64,000 bases of DNA from Chamaelirium japonicum. Taxonomy: Eukaryota > Streptophyta > Magnoliopsida > Liliales > Melanthiaceae. Positions 25,394 through 34,585 of the stretch are shown here, piece by piece. The DNA lies in the NCBI GenBank assembly GCA_947650365.1, contig OX393557.1:29191298-29255297 (forward strand). The letters are read 5' to 3'. The notes below the pieces were generated by a model that saw only the letters and a program-made list of their open reading frames with translations, was not told where the DNA came from and did no database searches. Position 1 is the first letter of the stretch. The number at the start of each line of letters is the position of its first letter. Position numbers and translations under genes: made by a program.

Positions 25394-26014
25394 TGTGGGG
25401 GGAAATTTCCGAGCCGCCTTGATCGAGAATCCCACCCCACAACCTTGATTGAATTTGATGGTTTGTAGAGTTAAAGAGTTGGGAGAATATATAGAGAGAG
25501 TAAAGAGTGATGACACAAGGATTGGTGACGGAGTTCGATCTTACGACCTACGTCTTCGGGCGAGATGTGCCACCTGATCTTCACTATAATTTGAGTATAA
25601 AGGGTTGAGCGTTTCTCGACAGGCCGAGAGAAGCTTTTTACAGTGGCGGTTGCACGGAGCAACAAGAAAAGAAACTAGGAGGAGAGAAGTAAGCTCTTGC
25701 ACTTGCTCTGGATCTGGAATCCCTCTTCCTCTGATCGAATGACCAACCCCTTTCCTGGATGCCTTGGGGGTCCTTTTATAGCGTAGGCGCGTGCCCGATA
25801 TGGCAGTGATGACGTGGCACTGATGATGTGGCACTGGTTCTGGGCCTCCTTGCTGGGCCCTTATTGGGCCGTTGTTCGGGCCCAATAAGGGGTAGGGCTT
25901 GATCTGCGAGCCTCGTAGAGTGGGCCCATGTGAGCCCAGGCGGGCTTACCCATTTGGGCCGTTGCGCGGGCCCATGCTGCTCTGATCTGGTCCGGTACAA
26001 TTTTTGCACCCACA
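25394..26014 (-). repeat. 3' LTR of the young gypsy element
   Basis: A 621-bp repeat, near-identical to 43211-43832. Plus-strand ends are TGTGGGGGGAAATTTCC and TTTTTGCACCCACA. It abuts the GAAAG duplication on its left and a purine-rich tract (minus strand) on its right. Confidence 0.95.
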
Positions 26015-26032
26015 GTTACCCCCTCCCAGTCG
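26015..26032 (-). promoter_or_regulatory. Polypurine tract of the young gypsy element
   Basis: On the minus strand the bases next to the 3' LTR read GGGAGGGGGTAAC and then TGTGGG. A G/A-rich run here is where plus-strand DNA synthesis starts in LTR elements. Assigned by position and composition. Confidence 0.6.
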
Positions 26033-26129
26033 GGTCAGGACCCCCTGGGTCGGCGGGGATTCCAAGGTGCAAACGCTTTAGGATCCTAGCGCGGTTGGCG
26101 AGGGTTGTCGGTGCCGCAGTTCGTATTAG

Positions 26130-26460
26130 CAGAGCTTTCTTCCGCCGATGCCGAGACCCTTTTTGGCGCGAGCCAAAAAGTCTCGGTTTTGCGAGGGGGT
26201 GTTTCCAAAAAAACAGTGCGTTTTCCGACCGAGTAGATACCGAGAGGGTACCGAGTGCATACCGAGTGGGTACCGAGAGCATACCGGGTGGGTACCGAGA
26301 CCCTTTTGGTGCAAGCCAAAAAGTCTCGGTTTTGCAAGGGGGTGTTTCCGAAAAGGCAGTGCGTTTTCCGACCGAGTGGATACCGAGAGGGTGCCGAGTG
26401 CATACCGAGTGGGTACCGAGAGCATACCGGGTGAGTACCGAGACCCTTTTTGGTGAGAGA
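26130..26460. repeat. About 180-bp duplicated hairpin-rich unit
   Basis: Two copies (about 26150-26300 and 26300-26455) share CGTTTTCCGACCGAGT, a run of ACCGAG/GTACCGAG words, and a stem CCGAGACCCTTTTTGG facing GCCAAAAAGTCTCGG. It lies between the HSP90 fragment and the 3' LTR. No function is known. Confidence 0.75.
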
Positions 26461-26639
26461 ATAGCTTTTCTCTTATTTTTTTTCTTTCTTTGGCTTTGAC
26501 TCGCATGAGGAGCAAACGTCGCTCTCTCTCTCCCTTTCCTTTCTCTCTCTCTCCTTCCATTCTCTACTTTCCATTCACGTGAGAGAGCAGCGTACCCTGC
26601 TCTCTCTTTCCTTTCTCTCTCTCTCTTTCCTCTTTATTC

Positions 26640-27296
26640 CCGACGTCAGAGATTTCCTTCTCGGTGGTCCTCTCAGTCCACAGGGAGATGGGGTAGCTGA
26701 TGAACTCAGATTGTTTCTTCACCAGGTCCTTAAGGCGACGCTCCTCGAGGTATTCCAACTGGTCCTCCTTGAGGAAGAGGGTGATCTTCGTCCCTCTGCC
26801 AAGGACCTCTCCAGACGTGTCCCTGGTGACGGTGAAAGACTCGCCAGCCTGCGACTCCCAGGCATACTGCTCGTCGTCGTTGTGCTTGGTCGTCACCACC
26901 ACCCGATCGGCCACGAGGTAAGCCGAGTAGAACCCCACCCCGAACTGCCCGATCATGCTGACGTCGGCTCCGGCGGCAAGCGCCTCCATGAACTCCTTGG
27001 TCCCCGACCGGGCGATGGTGTCGAGGTTGTTAACGAGGTCGGACTTGGTCATCCCAACGCCGCTGTCGACGATGGAGATCGTGCTCGTGGCCTTGTCGGG
27101 GATGATGTGGATGAAGAGCTCCGGCTGGGCGTCCAGCTTGCTCTTGTCCGTCAGGCTCTTGAATCGTAACTTGTCCAGCGCATCGGAGGCGTTGCTGATG
27201 AGCTCGCGAAGGAAGATCTCCTTGTTGGAGTAGAAGGTGTTGATGATGAGGCTCAGCAGCTGGTTGATCTCCGCCTGGATGATGAAGAGCTCTACG
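26640..27296 (-). pseudogene. HSP90: HSP90 N-terminal exon fragment captured in the gypsy element
   Basis: About 210 codons, uninterrupted, match the ATP-binding N-terminal domain of cytosolic HSP90. Visible are [18 protein letters not shown], the GHKL N-box in [12 protein letters not shown] (E and N-x-x-D conserved), [21 protein letters not shown] and [21 protein letters not shown]90 is an ATP-dependent chaperone of the cytosol. The fragment starts around codon 10 and stops after TEKEISD, where the sequence turns into an unrelated GA-rich tail ending at 26564. The rest of the gene is absent. One conserved Gly in NNLGTIARSG is Asp. It lies in the same orientation as the retroelement and could be part of its transcript. 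The open frame shows recent capture or constraint; recency is simpler. Confidence 0.9.
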
Positions 27297-27820
27297 TCAT
27301 CAAGCTCTTCAGCCGCAAGCGCGCCGATTCCTGGGCCTCAGTCCGTGACGAGGTGGACGTCACCGTCCGTGCCGCCGCCGCCTCCGCGGCCGGATCCCCG
27401 ATCGACATTGGCCTGCTGGTCTTCAACCTCACCATGAACATCACCTTCCGGGCGGCCTTCGGGTCGCGGAACCACGAGGAGCAGGACGAGTTCATCGCCA
27501 TCCTACAGGAGTTCTCGAAGCTGTTCGGCGCGTTCAACATCGGCGACTTCATCCCGTGGCTCAAGTGGTTCGACCCGCAGGGCATCAACAAGCGGCTGAA
27601 CAAGGCCCGCGGGTCACTGGACCGCTTCATCGACACGATCATCGACGTGCACATCTTGAACCCGAAGGAATCCGACGCTCCGATCGCCGACATGGTCGAC
27701 AAAATGATCGCCTTCCTTACGGAGCCAAACCGGAGCGGAGGGGCGGTCGCCGCCGCCGCCGCCGATGATCTCCAGATGAGCCTCAGGCTGTCTAGGAATA
27801 ACATCAAGTCCATTATCATG
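27284..27820 (+). pseudogene. CYP84A: CYP84A (ferulate/coniferaldehyde 5-hydroxylase) exon fragment captured in the gypsy element
   Basis: About 178 open codons match plant CYP84A P450s, ER-bound enzymes of syringyl lignin synthesis. Visible are [72 protein letters not shown] and DDLQMSLRLSRNNIKSIIM. The exon ends at 27820 before GTACG, where CYP84A genes have an intron, and no following exon is present. The heme-binding and K-helix parts are therefore missing. The 5' part of the gene is also missing: the match begins at a junction with the HSP90 fragment, which lies tail-out on the other strand, near a GAGCTC word shared by both. Retained intron border means DNA or unspliced RNA was the source. 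Confidence 0.88.
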
Positions 27821-28860
27821 GTACGATCGTCTCGCCCTTTGGGTTTGGGTTGAGGTTGCAACGGGTTGAGCTGTGCTGCTGTGAAAAGGTTGCGCAGAGA
27901 GAGGGGGGGCGTGTGGTTGGTCCGTTTGGTTTGGGCTGCTGCGAAGAAAACGCATGATTCCCTTTCTCTGTCTTCTCTTCCTTTATTTGCCTTTTTGCCC
28001 TCCTTGTTTTTAATCCATGTGAAAGTATGAGGCCGTTGTTGATCCATGCATGAATGTGAAGTGAATCGATCGTGCGCGAGTGGAAGTGGGGGCAGAAACT
28101 TTCCTCTACTGATCCGCGTGAGTAGTTGTCCTTCTTTGTTGTGGTGAGCGGGATTGTGAGGTAGCTAGTGACGAGTTGATCTCTGGTTGTATGTCCGACC
28201 GTCCCAGGGGAAGGCTTCAAACTCTTTCAGCCACCATGTCCTCTCGTGCGAGTGTCAGATCGATGCACATAAGGTTCCATCATGCTGGCACCAAAAAAGC
28301 AGTCTGCGCGGTCGTGAGGTATCGGCCTCGTTGACATGTTGCTATTCCAATGTCTTCTTTGGGGAAAAAGACCTCAAAACCTCTCGACAGCCATAACTTT
28401 TCATACGTGCGTCGGATCAACGCGTATAAGGTGTCGTTGTGTCGGTGCCGAAAAACCGGTCAAAGTGGACGTGAAACATCATATACCTTGACGAGTAACT
28501 TTTCCGGTAATCACCTTCATAAGGAGATGACTCTAAAGAACGCGTTGGCCGAGTGTCCTACGCGCGTCTTGAAGAGGCATCGATACGCGGTAACTCATCC
28601 GTCTCTGTTCGATACCCAACTGCACCTAGTTACTGTATTCACTAGGGACTGCAGTCGGGCCCTAGTGATGACGCGGAGGTTACCACGAGTCCACCCCCAG
28701 ATAAGAAGGAGGAATTTTGCTTGTGAAGTTTGTACGGCCAACTCAATAGGTTTGTTGGAGATGCTATTCAACCAACCCAATGGAAGATAACTCTTCGTCT
28801 TCGGCTGATCCTTGTGTGCGAATGCCACTTGAATTGGATTGACTAATAAGTTTGGATGGC
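27821..28860. other. Non-coding part of the young gypsy element
   Basis: The first part may be intron DNA of the captured CYP84A copy. The rest holds diverged repeats of phrases such as CTTTCAGCCACCATGTC / CATAACTTTTCATACGTGCG and TACTGTATTCACTAGG; the latter recurs at 30046-30062. No gene is recognised. Confidence 0.5.
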
Positions 28861-28864
28861 GCCG

Positions 28865-29815
28865 AGCACCCCCCCTCTCGGTTTTCTATCGAAACCGAGG
28901 GGTGGGCTGCTGCTGGTGTGCCGTCGCACCCTCCCCACTTGGTTTTTCTGCGAAACCGAGGGGGGGGCTGCTTGTTGATGCCGACACACACCCCTTCTCG
29001 GTTTTCTGACGAAACCGAGGGGTGGTTGTAGCTGATGGCATGCCGTCACCCCCTCCCCACTCGGTTTTTGTACGAAACCGAGGGGAGAATTGCTTGTTGA
29101 TGCCGACCCACACCCCCTCTCGGTTTTCTGACGAAACCAAGGGGTGTGCTGCTGATGGTGTGCCATCACCCCTTCCCCACTCGGTTTTTGTGCGAAACCC
29201 AGGGGGGGCTGCTTGTTGATGCCGACACACACCCCCTCTCGGTTTTCTGACAAAACCGAGGGGTGGTTGTTTGTTGATGCCGACACACACCCCCTCTCGG
29301 TTTTCTGACGAAACCGAGGGGTGTGCTGCTGATGGTGTGCCGTCACCCCTTCCCCACTCGGTTTTTGTGCGAAACCGAGGGGGGCTGCTTGATGATGCCG
29401 ACACACACCCCCTCTCGGTTTTCTGACGAAACCGAGGGGTGGTTGTAGCTGATGGCATGCCGTCACCCCCTCCCCACTCGGTTTTTGTGCGAAACCGAGG
29501 GGAGAATTGCTTGTTGATGCCGACCCACACCCCCTCTCGGTTTTCTGACGAAACCGAGGGGTGTGCTGCTGATGGTGTGCCATCACACCTTCCCCACTCG
29601 GTTTTTGTGCGAAACCCAGGGGGGGCTGCTTGTTGATGCCGACACACACCCCCTCTCGGTTTTCTGACAAAACCGAGGGGTGGTTGTTTGTTGATGCCGA
29701 CACACACCCCCTCTCGGTTTTCTGACGAAACCGAGGGGTGTGCTACTGATGGTGTGCCGTCACCCCTTCCCCACTCGATTTTTGTGCGAAACCGAGGGGG
29801 GACTGCTTGATGCCG
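28865..29815. repeat. Hairpin minisatellite, about 60-bp unit with 417-bp higher-order repeat
   Basis: Sixteen units each hold CTCGGTTT, a short loop and AAACCGAGGGG, so every unit can fold into a stem-loop. Spacers alternate between TGCTGCTGATGGTGTGCCG, GGTTGTAGCTGATGGCATG and CTGCTTGTTGATGCCGAC types. The spacer order repeats after exactly 417 bp (29022 versus 29439). ORFs of up to 336 codons on the minus strand follow from the periodicity. Confidence 0.9.
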
Positions 29816-30329
29816 ACACCCCATTATTGGGGCTGCTAGAAGAGGCCAAGAAGTGTCAGTATTGAAAATAGTGTGTTTTTCGAATTTCAGCCCCATTTGA
29901 AACCGACACTTTTTCGGTAAAACGCTAGTGCGCGGGGATGTCGGTGAGGGACAATGCTATATTCGAGGGGGTTTCTTAGAGATAATCTAGGATGACACCG
30001 CATGATGGCCAGCTGGTCTTCACCCAATGTATTACCGCACCTGGTTACTGTATTCACCAGGTACTACGGTCACGTGAGGGTGTTGACTTGGCTAGGATCA
30101 AGGAAGCACCATTTTATCCCGTGTTTCCCACCGTCGACTGCACCAGTGTGGAGACACGCACTGACAGAGTCAGACCAACCACCCCCTGACTGGTTTGGAA
30201 CCGTTAGTCATCGAAAAAAAGGTGATGGCCAGTGACAATCTGATGCTTGGACTTGAGTGACAAGACTAAGTTTGGACTTTTGGTCGAATGCCAATACGTC
30301 AGCGACGATGTCTCGGACTTTATCTTTAT

Positions 30330-30760
30330 GTGTCAAGGGTAGGGCCTTGGGATTATAGAGTGCCGAGGTGTTGGTCGCCTTGGACTTTGCCTTCAAGTGC
30401 CAAGGGCTGGGCCTTGGGCTTGTAGAGTGCCGAGGAGCTGGTCGCCTCGGACTTTGTCATCGAGTGCCAAGGGCTGGGCCTTGGGCTTGTAGAGTGCCGG
30501 GGCATTGGTCACCTCGGACTTTGTCTTCGAGTGCCAAAGGCTGGGCCTTGGGCTTGTAGAGTGCCGAGGCATTGGTCACCTCGGACTTTGTCTTCGAGTG
30601 CCAAGGGCTGGGCCTTGGGCTTGTAGAGTGTCGAGGCACTGGTCACCTCGGACTTTGTCTTCGAGTGCCAAGGGCTGGGCCTTGGGCTTGTAGAGTGCCG
30701 AGGCATTGGTCACCTCGGACTTTGTCTTAGTGTGCCAAGGATGTCTCCTTGAACTTGGTG
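30330..30760. repeat. 67-bp tandem repeat in the young gypsy element
   Basis: About six copies of a 67-bp unit with GTGCCAAGGGCTGGGCCTTG and GGTCACCTCGGACTTTGTC. Diverged relatives sit at 19320-19450 in the old gypsy element, so the repeat is ancestral to both and was amplified in the younger one. Confidence 0.88.
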
Positions 30761-30834
30761 CATGTCAGGACGGCGACGTCTACCTTGGACTTATTCTCAT
30801 CGCCTCGGATAAGTGTAGTTGATAGTTTAGCTTG

Positions 30835-31830
30835 ACCTGGATTGTCAGGAGCATTTTTACCTGACTTTCGCCTGGAAAGGGCGTAGCCGAATTGCCTTCG
30901 AGCTTCCGCCTTGAACGGGCGGAATCGAAGGTCTTTGGTTGACCTGGGTTGCTAGGAGCCTTTTATCGGACTTTAGCCTCGATAGGGCGTAGCCGAATTG
31001 CCTTCGAGCTTCCGACTTGAATGGGCGGAATCAAAGGTCTTTGATTGACCTAGGTTGCCAGGAGCCTTTTTATCGGACTTTAGCCACGAGAGGGCGTAGC
31101 CGAATTGCCTTCGAGCTTCCGACTTGAATGGGCGGAATCGAAGGTCTTTGGTTGACCTGGGTTGCCAGGAGCCTTTTTATCGGACTTTAGCCTCGAGAGG
31201 GCGTAGCCGAATTGCCTTCGAGCTTCCGACTTGAATGGGCGGAATCGAAGGTCTTTGATTGACCTGGGTTGCCAGGAGCCTTTTTATCGGACTTTAGCCT
31301 CGAGAGGGCGTAGCCGAATTGCCCTCGAGCTTCCGACTTGAACGGGCAGAATCGAAGGCCTTTGGTTGACCTGGGTTGCCAGAAGCCTTTTTATCGGACT
31401 TTAGCCTCGAGAGGGCGTAGCCGAATTGCCTTCGAGCTTCCGACTTGAATGGGCGGAATCGAAGGTCTTTGGTTGACCTGGGTTGCCAGGAGCCTTTTTG
31501 TCGGACTTTAGCCTCGAGAGGGCGTAGCCAAATTGCCTTCGAGCTTCCGACTTGAACGGGCGGAATCGAAGGTCTTTGGTTGACCTGGGTTGCCAGGAGC
31601 CTTTTTATCGGTCTTTAGCCTCGAGAGGGCGTAGCCGAATTGCCTTCGAGCTTCCGACTTGAACGGGCGGAATCGAAGGTCTTTGGTTGACCTGGGTTGC
31701 CAGGAGCCTTTTTATCGGTCTTTAGCCTCGAGATGGCGTAGCCGACTTACCTTCGAGCTTCCGACTTGAATGGGCGGAATCGAAGATCTTTGGTTGACCT
31801 GGTTTGCCAGGAGCTTTTTTTTTTGCCTTA
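30835..31830. repeat. 107-bp tandem repeat in the young gypsy element
   Basis: About nine copies of a 107-bp unit marked by GGGCGTAGCCGAATTGCC, TTCGAGCTTCCGACTTGAA and GGTTGACCTGGGTTGCCAGG. Copies differ at a few positions each. It lies just downstream of the gag stop on the minus strand, in place of pol. Confidence 0.92.
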
Positions 31831-31998
31831 ATATGGTGGAATCGAACTTCGAGAGATTTGATTTGGAGAAAAAAAAAAAGACACTTTATTGATATAACAA
31901 AGTTGTAGTTACACTTTTTCAGAGGTTGCCCCGCGGACGTTACGATTACGCATCCACATATTACATTGACTTTCTTTTCTCCACTACTGCAGCCTCTC

Positions 31999-32173
31999 CT
32001 ACTCTCGACCTGGTCCCTTATTAGCGAGGTAGCCATCGAGCCGCCCTTCTTGGATCAGGTCTTCGATGTGATGCTTTAGCTTCCGACATGTAGAGGTTGG
32101 GTGGCCATGGCTGCGATGAAACTCACAGTAGGCTGTCGTATCTTCCGCCTGGTCGGAATTTGGAGGGAGAGGC
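31999..32173 (-). pseudogene. gag C-terminal end of the young gypsy element
   Basis: Continues gag from 41594 after removal of CACTA-2 and one copy of GGC; the frame runs through the junction without a stop. It encodes the Cys/His-type segment CEFHRSHGHPTSTCRKLKHH followed by IEDLIQEGRLDG, and ends in TAG at 31999. An AATAAA lies about 100 bp further on (minus strand), so the gag transcript could end here. No pol follows. Confidence 0.85.
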
Positions 32174-32885
32174 CACTACAAGAAAGAGGGTCTTTGCCGA
32201 CGGACATTTTTAGCACCGTCGGTAATAATACACTTTTTACCGACGGTGACTATAATATCCGTCGGTATTATAACTTTAATTTTTTAATTTTTTTATGCAC
32301 ATTTATTACCGACGGTCAAATAAAGTTCGTCGGTATAAATATTTATACCGACGGTACATATATGTCCCGTCGGTAATATACTTTATACCGACGGTTACAT
32401 AAATACCGTCGGTAAAATGTCACGACGAAACTCAGGGTAAAAACCGAGCCTCTGGAAAAAAATGTGACCCTGAGTTCCGTCGGAGAGTTTTACCGACGGA
32501 TGTTATATAGCCGTCGGTATAACTAATTATACCGACAGTAATTTAATGGTCGTCGGCAAGATACCGACGGTAGATAAATATCCGTCGGTAAAATTGTCCC
32601 GACGAAACACAGGGTAAAAACCGAGCCTCTGGAAAAAATGGAACCCTGAGTTTCGTCGGTGATTTGTACCGACGGAAATTATTGTTCCGTCGGTAAATGC
32701 CGACGGACATTATATATCCGTCGGTAAAAATATCACGACGAAACTCAGGGTAAAACCAAGCCTCTGGAAAAAAATGGAGACTGAGTTTCGTCGTCGTTGT
32801 TTACCGACGGAGAGTATAGTTCCGTCGGTAAAAATGTTATATTTACCGACGGATGTAAAAATGTCCGTCGGTAAAAATCCAGACA
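32174..32885 (+). repeat. CACTA-2 5' subterminal region with three long hairpins
   Basis: TTACCGACGG/CCGTCGGTAA motifs are interspersed with three copies of a 65-bp module (about 32418-32484, 32597-32662 and 32731-32796). In each, CGACGAAACTCAGGGT faces ACCCTGAGTTTCGTCG or a near variant around a loop with GAGCCTCTGGAAAAA. The stem outer bases overlap the CGACGG-type motif. These modules are not in the 3' ends. Confidence 0.88.
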
Positions 32886-32904
32886 TTAGTTACAATCAGC
32901 GATC

Positions 32905-33190
32905 CCCCCCCTTCTGTATTGTTTCGATCTAACCGGCCTCCCCGCCCCTCTCTCTCTCTCTCTCAATCTCCCCCCCTCCCCGGCCTCCCTCCCCCCCTCC
33001 CCGGCCTCCCCCCCCCTCCCCGGCCTCCCTCCCCCCCTCCCCGGCCTCCCTCACATCGCGTCCCTCCGGCCGACCGATCGACCGGCGGCAAGCTCCTCCT
33101 CCTCCTCGTGGGCTCCGGCCGGTGAGATCCTCCTCCTCCTCCCCCCGGTGAGCTCCTCCTCCCCCCGGTGAGTTCCTCCTCCTCCTCCTC
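32905..33190. repeat. Pyrimidine-rich minisatellite
   Basis: CT tract (32949-32965), then four or so copies of CCCCGGCCTCCCTCCCCCC, then CTCCTCCTCC words with CCCCCGGTGAG repeated. Likely the 5' leader region of the ancestral transposase gene, but no start codon or exon is identified. Confidence 0.6.
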
Positions 33191-33639
33191 CCTCTCTCCC
33201 CAAACTAAATGATGATCTGTGGGTTAGGCATGGGCAAACCTTTCAACCCTCCCAAGTCCCACCTCTTGCTAGAGAGGAAGCACCACTTGGACAAAAAGCT
33301 AGCCCGCTGGTTTTTTTTTTGTTGAGAAATCCCTCTTAAAGGATAAGCGATTGTTCGGCCTAGATCCCAACCAGCGTATTAAAAAAAAAAATCATCACTC
33401 AGAGAGAACAAAATTCAGACACGAAGGTTAAGATCGAAGGTACAAGAGCCCTTGGGTAAGATTTCTTTTTCTTGATGATACAAAACACTCACAACCTTCC
33501 TTCACTTAACCACTACCCCCACTTCCCCTAACTACTCATCAAATGTTACTATCATTGTCACTATCTCATTACTATTTCACAATCTTTATACTTCCTTGTA
33601 CACATGTTCAAGTGCCCCAATTAGAAGCTAAGCTTGCGG

Positions 33640-33933
33640 TTGGCTACACTTCTCATTTTTCGTATTCTACGCAAGAAACGTCTTTCGTTTACTTTGTTAG
33701 TTTTTAATTTCTTAAAAATGATAATATGTTATGTAGATTGTTTGATGGGACATGGCTTACTACTTCTTCGGTACAACGAGCCGAAGAAGTATTCCCCTGA
33801 TCGCTTGTCACGACCCGATTGGAAGCAGATGAACCCGATGGATTTTGCCGCCCAACAAAGAGTCAAACACCAAAAACTTCAAGAACAAAAGAGAATTTCT
33901 CCGTCCACTATCAAGACAATGATCTCGTTACTA
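33640..33933 (+). CDS. Unassigned small ORF inside CACTA-2
   Basis: An open frame of about 100 codons. Its second half (from about 33770) is hydrophilic and looks protein-like, with YSPDRLSRPDWKQMNPMDF and QEQKRISPSTIK, whereas the first half is AT-rich and may be intron. It ends at the left edge of a MITE. I do not recognise the protein. It could be a captured host exon, a remnant of the transposase gene, or chance. Confidence 0.25.
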
Positions 33934-34375
33934 TAGGGCTGTAAAACAAACCAAGCTGTTCGTGAGCAGCTCGAAAACAAGCTCGATAAAAGCTTGTTCG
34001 AGTTCGTTCATTTACTAGTCAAGCCAAGCCCAAGCCTAGAGTTTAGGCTTGTTTAATAAACAATCCAAGCTCAAGCAGACCAAAGCTCGGCTCAGTTGGG
34101 CTCGCAAACATGTCTGTTTAGAACTCGTGAGTAAGATCATGAGTAGGTTCATAAATGGCTTGAATAGACCCAACATATACAGTCCATTCTTTTGACTGAT
34201 TTTGGAGTTCAAGAGCAAGCTCGATAAAGGATTGTTCGATCACTAATTCAGCGTATCCTAGCCTGAAGTTTATCGATCACTAATTGATCGTATCCTAGCT
34301 TGAAGTTTAGGCTCGTTTAATAAACGAGCCAAGCTTAAGCAGACCAGAGCTCGGCTCGGCTTGTTCGCAGCCCTA
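33934..34375. mobile_element. hAT-like non-autonomous element / MITE
   Basis: Ends are TAGGGCTGTAAAACAAACC and GGCTTGTTCGCAGCCCTA, i.e. inverted TAGGGCTG-type termini as in common plant hAT-like MITEs. The inside is full of AAGCTCG/CGAGCTT words in both directions (AGCTCGATAAA, GCTCGTTTAATAAACGAGCC). No clean 8-bp duplication was found next to the ends. Confidence 0.6.
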
Positions 34376-34426
34376 CTTGCGAGAAGCAGAGAAACAAAAA
34401 AAATTAAAAGAGACCCAGAGGGCTAG

Positions 34427-34585
34427 CTTGCCTCATCTTATATAGGCTTTTGAACCTATAACCGAAAGAACCAGAGGGCTTGCTTGCCTCACCTTAAATA
34501 GGCTTTTGAAAGAACCAGATGGCTTTTGAACCTATAACCGAAAGAACCAGAGGGCTTTTGAACCTATAACCGAAAGAACCAGAGG
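34427..34585. repeat. Short tandem repeat bordering satellite block 2
   Basis: Three to four copies of TTTGAACCTATAACCGAAAG followed by AACCAGAGGG, some with an extra GCTTGCTTGCCTCA phrase. The last copy runs directly into the satellite at 34586. Confidence 0.8.

Noticed and set aside
25394-26014. This LTR as a solo LTR inserted alone in the old gag
   Set aside because: The left flank GAAAG matches only the right flank of the second LTR at 43833, and the gag halves lie outside both, so the two LTRs bound one element.
26564-27853. Functional HSP90 or CYP84A genes
   Set aside because: Each is a single truncated exon. The HSP90 middle and C-terminal domains and the P450 heme-binding region are absent, and the block lies inside a retroelement.
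28843-29896. 286- and 336-codon minus-strand ORFs
   Set aside because: They run through the hairpin minisatellite, repeat with its period and have no domain.
28865-31830. CRISPR-like arrays
   Set aside because: Spacers are not unique and the units are plain tandem repeats in a plant retroelement.
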